NCBI GenBank assembly: GCA_019802505.1
Contig: JAFMOC010000011.1
Coordinates: 4,726,001 to 4,790,000, forward strand
Direction: 5' to 3'
Length of the DNA: 64,000 nt
From: Corydoras sp. C115
Taxonomy: Eukaryota; Chordata; Actinopteri; Siluriformes; Callichthyidae
Position numbers and translations under genes: made by a program. Position 1 is the first letter of the stretch. Every line of letters begins with the position of its first letter. The notes beneath the pieces are model-generated. The model was not told the DNA's origin and did not search any database. It saw nothing but the letters and a program-made list of their open reading frames with translations. Below are positions 1 to 64,000 of the stretch, in pieces.

Positions 1-350
1 CCCGCTCTCTCAGATCCTCCTCTTCCATCCACCTGACTGTTCCCGTTGCTCGTCTCTCCACCATGGGGGGGTAGAGCCTTTAGCCATTCAGCACCTCCTC
101 TCTGGAATTCTCTACCACCACACATTCGGAACATAGACTCACCCTCACTATTCATGTCCTCATTAAAAACCCATCTTTTTAAAATTGCATATGCCCTATA
201 ATTGTTTTATTCTGTCTTCTTTTGTTAACTTGTTTTAATGTTGTCATAATTTATTTTTTAATACCTATTGTAAACTATAAGGTGTCCTTGAGTGTCAGAA
301 AGGCGCCTATGAAATAAAATGTATTATTATTATTATTATTATTATTATTA
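1..350 (+). mobile_element. L2-type LINE 3' end
   Basis: The 3' terminus of a non-LTR retrotransposon. A frame at 91-201 encodes the end of the reverse-transcriptase ORF (APPLWNSLPPHIRNIDS, then SSLKTHLFKIAYAL and stop), the standard C-terminal motif of fish L2/CR1-group elements. An AT-rich 3' UTR ending ATAAAATGTATTA and a (TTA)n tail follow. The remainder is off the left edge. Confidence 0.75.
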
Positions 351-352
351 CA

Positions 353-537
353 TGGGGCAATTTGGTGAATTCAATTGACTTAATCCATGTTTTTGGACTG
401 TGGAAAGACCGGAGAACCCGGAGGAAACCCACACGGACACGGGGAGAACATGGAAACTCCACCCAGATTGGGATTCGAACCGGGAATCCCTAGTGCTGAG
501 AGGTGAACGTGCTAACCACTAAGCCACCGTGCCACCC
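353..537 (-). mobile_element. V-SINE fragment (head and V-core)
   Basis: tRNA-like head with the B box (GGTTCGAATCCC on the minus strand) and the V-core, lacking the 3' part. It sits against the (TTA)n tail of the L2 element. Confidence 0.85.
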
Positions 538-598
538 TTATTATTAAGACAGTGAAACAGAAATAATTTTTTTATGCTAGATATCTAAAATAAAAGAC

Positions 599-45845
<45,247 letters not shown>

Positions 45846-46010
45846 CTTGCGATCCTTCTATTAGTCTGTATGGGAGGAAATGAGGTGAAGTGCCCGACGC
45901 AAAACAACAGGACGTGACGTCAAAAGTAAACATTACTACTAATCGTGTTGACCCGTGACGTGATGTAACGGTTGCGACATATTTCACTTACAGAACAGAA
46001 ACCAGGCGGT
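45846..46010 (-). promoter_or_regulatory. UBR4 proximal promoter with CRE-like site
   Basis: This is the sequence just upstream of the UBR4 ATG and not in the coding exon. A full CRE/ATF palindrome TGACGTCA lies at 45915-45922, about 70 bp from the ATG, and a half-site-like TGACGTGA follows near 45956. No TATA box is evident. Exon 1 and the first ~250 bp of intron 1 are CpG-richer than their surroundings, which fits a housekeeping CpG promoter. A V-SINE begins at 46043. The start site is not determined. Confidence 0.5.
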
Positions 46011-46042
46011 GGATACACTGCTTTATTACGCTTGTTTTTTTT

Positions 46043-46389
46043 TCATTCATTCATTATCTCCCGCTTTATCCTCTATTAGGGTCGCGGTGGGGTTCCCCAT
46101 GCCCATCCAGGGGAGAACGTCTCGGGCGCTGGGCAGATACACCCAGAACAGGCTGCCAATCCATCGCTGGGCACACACTCACTCACACAGACACACTCTA
46201 TATGGGGCAATTTGGAGAACTCAATTAACTTGATCCATGTTTTTGGACTGTGGGAGGAAACCGGAGAACCCGGAGGAAACCCACGCAGACACGGGGAGAA
46301 CATGGAAACTCCACCCAGATGGGGATTCGAACCGGGAATCCCTAGCGCTGAGAGGCGAACGTGCTAACCACTAAGCCACCGTGCCGCCC
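46043..46389 (-). mobile_element. V-SINE, (GAAT)n-tail subfamily, full length
   Basis: Target-site duplication CGCTTGTTTTTTTT. Shares the private variant ACCCAGAACAGGCTGCC with 46718-47061, so the two are close relatives. Lies ~200 bp upstream of UBR4 exon 1. Confidence 0.93.
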
Positions 46390-46658
46390 GCTTGTTTTTT
46401 TTTTTGTTAAAATATTTCAACCAATAAAATGTCTGGCTTTTAATACAAATCATTCTGTAGTTTTATTAAATTGGTAGTTCCTGTCCTTAAATCGAACTGG
46501 CTGAGCCGTTTGTCCAGCCGTGACATCACTGACAATAACACACACCTCTGACCGCTTTACATTCATATCAATGCGTGATTTACAATACGTTATTTTCCTG
46601 ATGTTTTTATAAACTGCGCTGTTATTTGGCCACTAGATGGCAGTATTTATTCGTTAGA

Positions 46659-47126
46659 GAAACCAGATTCCTGTTACTCAGGGTCTGTTAACTTTACCAA
46701 CTTACATCACAGAAACATTCATTCATTCATTCATTATCTCCCACTTTATCCTCTATTAGGGTCGCGGTGGGGTTCCCCATGCCCATCCAGGGGAGAACGT
46801 CTCGGGCGCTGGGCAGATACACCCAGAACAGGCTGCCAATCCATCGCTGGGCACACACTCACTCACACAGACACACTCTATATGGGGCAATTTGGAGAAT
46901 TCAATCGACTTGATCCATGTTTTTGGACTGTGGGAGGAAACCGGAGAACCCGGAGGAAACCCACGCAGACACGGGGAGAACATGAACACTCCACCCAGAT
47001 GGGGATTCGAACCGGGAATCCCTAGCGCTGAGAGGCGAACGTGCTGACCACTAAGCCACCGGTTACAGAAACCAGATTCCTGTTACTCAGGGTCTATGTT
47101 AACTTTACCAACTTACATCACAGAAC
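46659..47126. repeat. ~58-bp direct repeats flanking a V-SINE
   Basis: 46659-46715 and 47068-47126 are the same sequence (starting GAAACCAGATTCCTG, ending ACTTACATCACAGAA), differing by a 2-nt insertion in the right copy. Confidence 0.9.
46718..47061 (-). mobile_element. V-SINE between long direct repeats
   Basis: Nearly identical to 46043-46389, but the head is cut at GCCACCGG. Bounded by ~58-bp direct repeats in place of the usual 10-15-bp target duplication. Confidence 0.92.
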
Positions 47127-47811
47127 AGTCCATTACTAATTTCGTTTTCAATAAACTTACTTCATATATATGTATATATTTTACTTATTTTATTTTTTTG
47201 ATTAAAAAAATTGTTTATTTTATGATAGTGTAACCATTTTATAAAAGCAATATGACACTTAAGGTTGTATATTATTGTGAATAAATCACGGGAAAGAGGT
47301 GTGACTGTGCTCCATTTTCCATCGTGCCTAATAACACCTCTTTTCCATGATTTCTTCATAATAATTCACAACCTCTCATGACTTATTGCTTTAATATATA
47401 TGTTCTGCTCAAGTTCAATTAGTCTGTGCATGTATTTAAATACAGGTCAATGTTTTTGTTTAGTCATCTGTTTTTTCATCATTTATCTGTCTGTAATCCT
47501 TTGGCTCTTTTATACTTATTTAGGTAAATAATGATAACATGGATTCAAGCATCAAAAGTAATCATTTGGTATTGAGCTACCTCACAACAGCCAGCACTGT
47601 GTTACATTGATGTGGATCATTGCCTCATTAAAATGCACTGAGTTTTATTTATTTGCTGGTTTCTGGATTTTAACTCAGTGAATCGGTGTTTTTTAGAGAA
47701 CACCTAAACTACACGAATAAGACCTAAACAGACAACATTACCTGCAAAATATTTTAAGTTTGCTTAAAAAATAACTCAGATTTTTGTCAATCATTGGCAT
47801 CTGTGAGCTCA

Positions 47812-48112
47812 TGTATGGAGAAAGCATGTGTGGCAGGAGGGCATGATTTGGAGTCTGGGAATGGGAGGCAATGTCAAGAACGCAGATGAGCCAAATGGGA
47901 AACACCTGTTGTCTGTGTAAAGTGAGGAGTAAAAAGGAGCATGATCACAGGAGTGGGATAGGAACTAAAGAACATAGGTCTGTACAAGTGTATGAGCACA
48001 AAATAAAAGTTTGGTGGCAATAAAAGCCTTTTATGTTTAAACTCCACCGGCTGTCATTCATCACTGGGCCGCAATCTGGTAATGTTTTCTTCAGGATGTA
48101 AAATCAGTCGTT
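47812..48112 (+). mobile_element. Possible solo LTR
   Basis: Begins TGTGGCAGGAGGGCATG, has two AATAAAAG poly(A) signals in the last third (48002-48030) and ends near GGGCCGCA, as fish retrotransposon LTRs often do. No internal coding region or second LTR is visible, and I found no target duplication. Confidence 0.35.
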
Positions 48113-48838
48113 CAACACGGCATAACACGCAGCCAGTCATAATGATGCAGTGGCTAGTATCATATGACTCAGAGGAAGCATGTGAGTTATCTTTATCCTG
48201 ATTGGTGGATGTCATGTGCTGGAGGAAAAATGTGTGGTGGGTAAAAATTAGTCACAATTTAAATCCGGGACAATGAAGAAAAGAAAATTCCAGAAAAAGG
48301 TGCAAGGCGTGCAAACTTCTTTACACTCGCAAAATAACTACTCTCATCTTTAATATTTCAAACCTTATTTTATTATCATTCTGTTAGGACTTGATTTTTA
48401 GATCACTTTCAGAAATGAAATACAAATTTAAGCAATAAAAAGCTCTAAAATCACTATGTTATGCTTGTTTTTAAAGTAATTTATTTGTTCATATTATGAC
48501 AAAAACAGAGAAAACCCTGTGATTGCCATAAATACATAACACAAATACATTTGTTGCAAATGGCAGCATATGGCAGGAATTATTCCAGTGCATCTTCATT
48601 ACATTTTTTTCAGTGTTTACTAACACCAACCAGCATTCCAAACCATAGTACGTATTCATTTACATTCAACTCTTCACATTACATTTAACACTTAACATCT
48701 TTAAGCTTAAATTATTATATCTAGATTTGAGTTAATTGTGAAACTTAAAATGATTAAATATTTTGAAGGATCACAATTTTCTCATAAATGTTTGTTTTAG
48801 TCATTTGTTTAAATAAATACATTTGTATTGTATTATTA

Positions 48839-49175
48839 GGCTGGCATTAGTGGTTAGCATGTTCGCCTCTCAGCGCTAGGGATTCCCGGTTCGAATCCCA
48901 ATCTGGATGGAGTTTCTTTTCTCCCCGTGTCCGCGTGGGTTTCCTCCGGGTTCTCCGGTTTCCTCCCACAGTCCAAAAACATGGATCAAGGTCAATTGAA
49001 TTCTTCAAATTGCTCCATATAGAGTGTGTTTGTGTGTCCGTCTGTGTGAGTATGTGCCCAGCAATAGATTGGCACCCTGTCTTGGTTTTATCTGCCCAGT
49101 GCCTGAAATGTTCTGGGCATGGGGAACCCCCCGTGACACTAATAGAGGATAAAGCAGAAGATGATGGAAGAATGT
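48839..49175 (+). mobile_element. V-SINE with target-site duplication
   Basis: Head partly degraded (lacks the GGCGGCACGGTG start). Flanked by TGTATTGTATTATTA on both sides. Lies in the UBR4-EMC1 intergenic region. Confidence 0.88.
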
Positions 49176-49902
49176 ATTGTATTATTATTATTATAGTAGT
49201 CTTTATGAAAAAAAGTCTTTAAACATATTTTTCAGCGATTTTTTTGGCCAGGATCAACTTGTAGGAAATGAAAAACTTAAAATATATTATGTGCACCGAA
49301 TCTACGGGTCATTTAAATGCACAATAGTGGATGTTTTAATTAGTTTGAATCAAAACATCAATAAAAAATGTATTATGTGGAAACTAAACTAGGTGCACAA
49401 AATCTTTCCCAAAAGACATCCACTAAGCCTAATTTATAGTTTCATTATAGTCACAGATTTAAAAGAATATAACTATGAATATTTGTAATTAGTTTTTATT
49501 TACGATATAGATTTTAAAGTAACTGACTGGTGTTAGCAAATGCACGACATAATCGGTCAATGGAATCAAGAAGAATTTTTTTCAAGAGGTTCTTCGTTTT
49601 ATTTAACAGAGGGTCTAAATTCAAAAATACTCCCAAGTCACAATTTTTCAGCAATAAATAATTTAACAACAAACTGTCCTGGTAGGAAAGAGACCAAATA
49701 TTTTATCCTATCAGTTAAACATCACATAAGTGAATTGGAGCTGCCAGACATCACTGCTGAATAGAGGCTAATGACATTGGTGACACTCAGATCTGTTCAA
49801 TGTATTGTCTCAGTTGTTGAGACCTAATCCAAGATGGCAAACGTATTATAATAATGACAATAATAAATAATAATTACAATAATAAAATTAGTTTAACTAT
49901 TA

Positions 49903-49908
49903 TTTATT
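49903..49908 (-). terminator. Candidate EMC1 poly(A) signal
   Basis: AATAAA on the minus strand 172 nt downstream of the EMC1 stop codon, in AT-rich sequence. It is the nearest canonical hexamer I noticed, but the surrounding composition would give such hexamers by chance. Confidence 0.35.
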
Positions 49909-50079
49909 TTATACAAAAAAAAACCTAACTCCCACCAGCCTGAACAGCTGGAAACAGGCAAGTTCCTCATCATGTGATCTATCAGTAGAAAATGTGCATC
50001 AGCTGGTCTTCTTCCATCACTGGTTCAAACCCATGGTAGACCAGGCATTAACATAGCTGTCATGCCAGCTAGTTGTGCT

Positions 50080-62808
<12,729 letters not shown>

Positions 62809-63480
62809 TGCTGCAGAGAATCGACTCCCACAATTACCTCAGAACCCGATAGAGTCAAAGGCGGTGTTTCGAATGTTGCCATACGCACTATCCCTAAAAT
62901 TTGTCTTAACAGGTTGTAGCAAAAAAAATTCTCGTGTTTGTTTGTTACATATCTATATTCATATATTTTGTGCCAATTTACTAGAAAACTGCATCTCATT
63001 TGCAGTTTTAGTCATAACTACAACATTAATAATAAATCACTACATAGTGAATATTGCGCTATTTGGGACGGAACCAGAAGCATGACAAGTTTGTCCACAA
63101 AGCAACGCTGCTAAATTCTTATTATAAGGCTGTTTCTTTCATAATTAAATGTCAAATCCCAATCGGTTATGCAAAAACGCCATGCTCTAAACGCCATTGT
63201 TATATGTCGTTACTTATAAATACATTTTTGAAGCCGACTTTTCATTACAAACGGGCAAGCTGCCTGGACACCTTTACAAGCGCCCAAGTGTAACATGTGA
63301 AACATGAAAATAATAAAATGGGAAATAAATTTGTTATCATTTTAATGGAATATCGTATTTTTGTCGTTTTTTCATTGTGTAAAGTACATTCACTTTGACA
63401 TATTATGATTTTATAGGCATCACTTTGTCCTTTGTCCATTTGTCCACCATTACTTTAGCTTTTAATTGATGGTTGATCAC
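62809..63480. other. EMC1 upstream region
   Basis: AT-rich sequence beyond the EMC1 start codon. The first ~100 bp is presumably 5' leader/promoter; no TATA box stands out. The divergent neighbour expected from other vertebrates (MRTO4) has no recognisable exon here or anywhere in the window. Confidence 0.5.
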
Positions 63481-63489
63481 CTTGATTAA

Positions 63490-63603
63490 GTACAGTTCCA
63501 GTCAAAAGTTTGAAGACACCTCCTTATTGCTCCATTGTTCATTTTCTCCAATTACCATATAGATGGACTTTATAGTTTTACAATTATAGACTATAAAACA
63601 GCT

Positions 63604-63650
<47 letters not shown>

Positions 63651-63897
63651 TTAGTACAGGTTGGTTGTCTGTTCTTTATTGGTCAGGACCATCACAAAAC
63701 CAAGAATTTGGTGGTGTATTGTTTATTGTCAGTTCTATGTGGTGAGGGGGTTTAGTGCAGCAGTGCTGCTGGAGTTTCATTTAAACACCTTAGTGACACT
63801 GCTGGGATAGGAATAATGCACCAACCAAATAATACCTGCTCGTGGTGCTACTAGTGGGGTCCCAACTATTAGAGAACAGAGTAAAGGGGCACTGTTA
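63490..63897. mobile_element. Fold-back MITE type 1
   Basis: Starts TCCAGTCAAAAGTTTGAAGAC, contains a 43-nt poly(T) expansion (63607-63649), then GGTCAGGACCATCACAAAAC and CCAACCAAATAATACCTGCT, and stops in the right half, where a V-SINE begins. Confidence 0.7.
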
Positions 63898-63898
63898 C

Positions 63899-64000
63899 CA
63901 TTCATTCATTCATTCATTCATTCATTATCTTTCACTTTATCCTATATTAGGGTCGCGGGGGGTTCCCCATGCCCATCCAGGGGAGAACGTTTCGGGCGCT
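63899..64000 (-). mobile_element. V-SINE cut by window edge
   Basis: Tail (GAAT)n and the first ~70 bp of the 3' body; the rest lies beyond the right edge. Confidence 0.88.

Noticed and set aside
47812..48112. Complete LTR retrotransposon in the intergenic region
   Set aside because: No primer-binding site, gag/pol frame or second LTR was found; kept only as a low-confidence solo-LTR-like block.

Overview
The window is a piece of a ray-finned (teleost) fish genome. Coding sequence is split into short GT-AG exons, with introns full of fish-type transposons: V-SINEs with a tRNA head and the conserved V-core, hAT and pogo-like elements, fold-back MITEs and an L2-type LINE tail. The repeat spectrum resembles otophysan fishes, but I cannot name the species.

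Two protein genes are supported, both on the minus strand. UBR4, the giant N-recognin E3/E4 ubiquitin ligase, runs from its start codon at 45845 leftward to the window edge. I placed 59 coding exons (599..45845), about 2,943 residues. This is roughly the N-terminal 57% of the protein, through the UBR box and past an acidic/UIM-like segment; the C-terminal catalytic part lies off the left edge. EMC1, the large lumenal subunit of the ER membrane protein complex, is complete in 21 exons (50080..62808). It would encode about 961 residues with a signal peptide and a C-terminal membrane anchor. EMC1 lies upstream of UBR4 in the same orientation, the order known at human 1p36.13. The two proteins are not known to act together: one is cytosolic/nuclear ubiquitin ligation, the other ER membrane-protein insertion.

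Layout: 1-598 is an L2 3' tail and a SINE. 599-45845 is UBR4, with a 5.3-kb first intron (40401-45720) rich in old MITEs and holding a CRE palindrome. 45846-50079 is intergenic (UBR4 promoter, three SINEs, an LTR-like block, EMC1 3' end). 50080-62808 is EMC1. 62809-64000 is EMC1 upstream sequence with a MITE and a SINE cut by the window edge. No RNA gene, CRISPR array or third protein gene was found.

Most notable points: (i) EMC1 exon 4 carries a 1-nt deletion, and neighbouring exon 3 has a degraded 5' end beside a SINE; (ii) the UBR4 exon 37/38 junction has no frame-compatible canonical donor; (iii) an almost abutting inverted V-SINE pair lies in EMC1 intron 10; (iv) one SINE has ~58-bp flanking direct repeats where its relatives have 10-15 bp; (v) a ~220-bp module occurs three times, always 3' of a V-SINE in the same orientation; (vi) a 1,055-bp element has 14-bp TIRs and a terminal hairpin. 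Exon coordinates were read by eye from homology to remembered UBR4/EMC1 sequence, splice signals and reading-phase bookkeeping; no alignment program was run.
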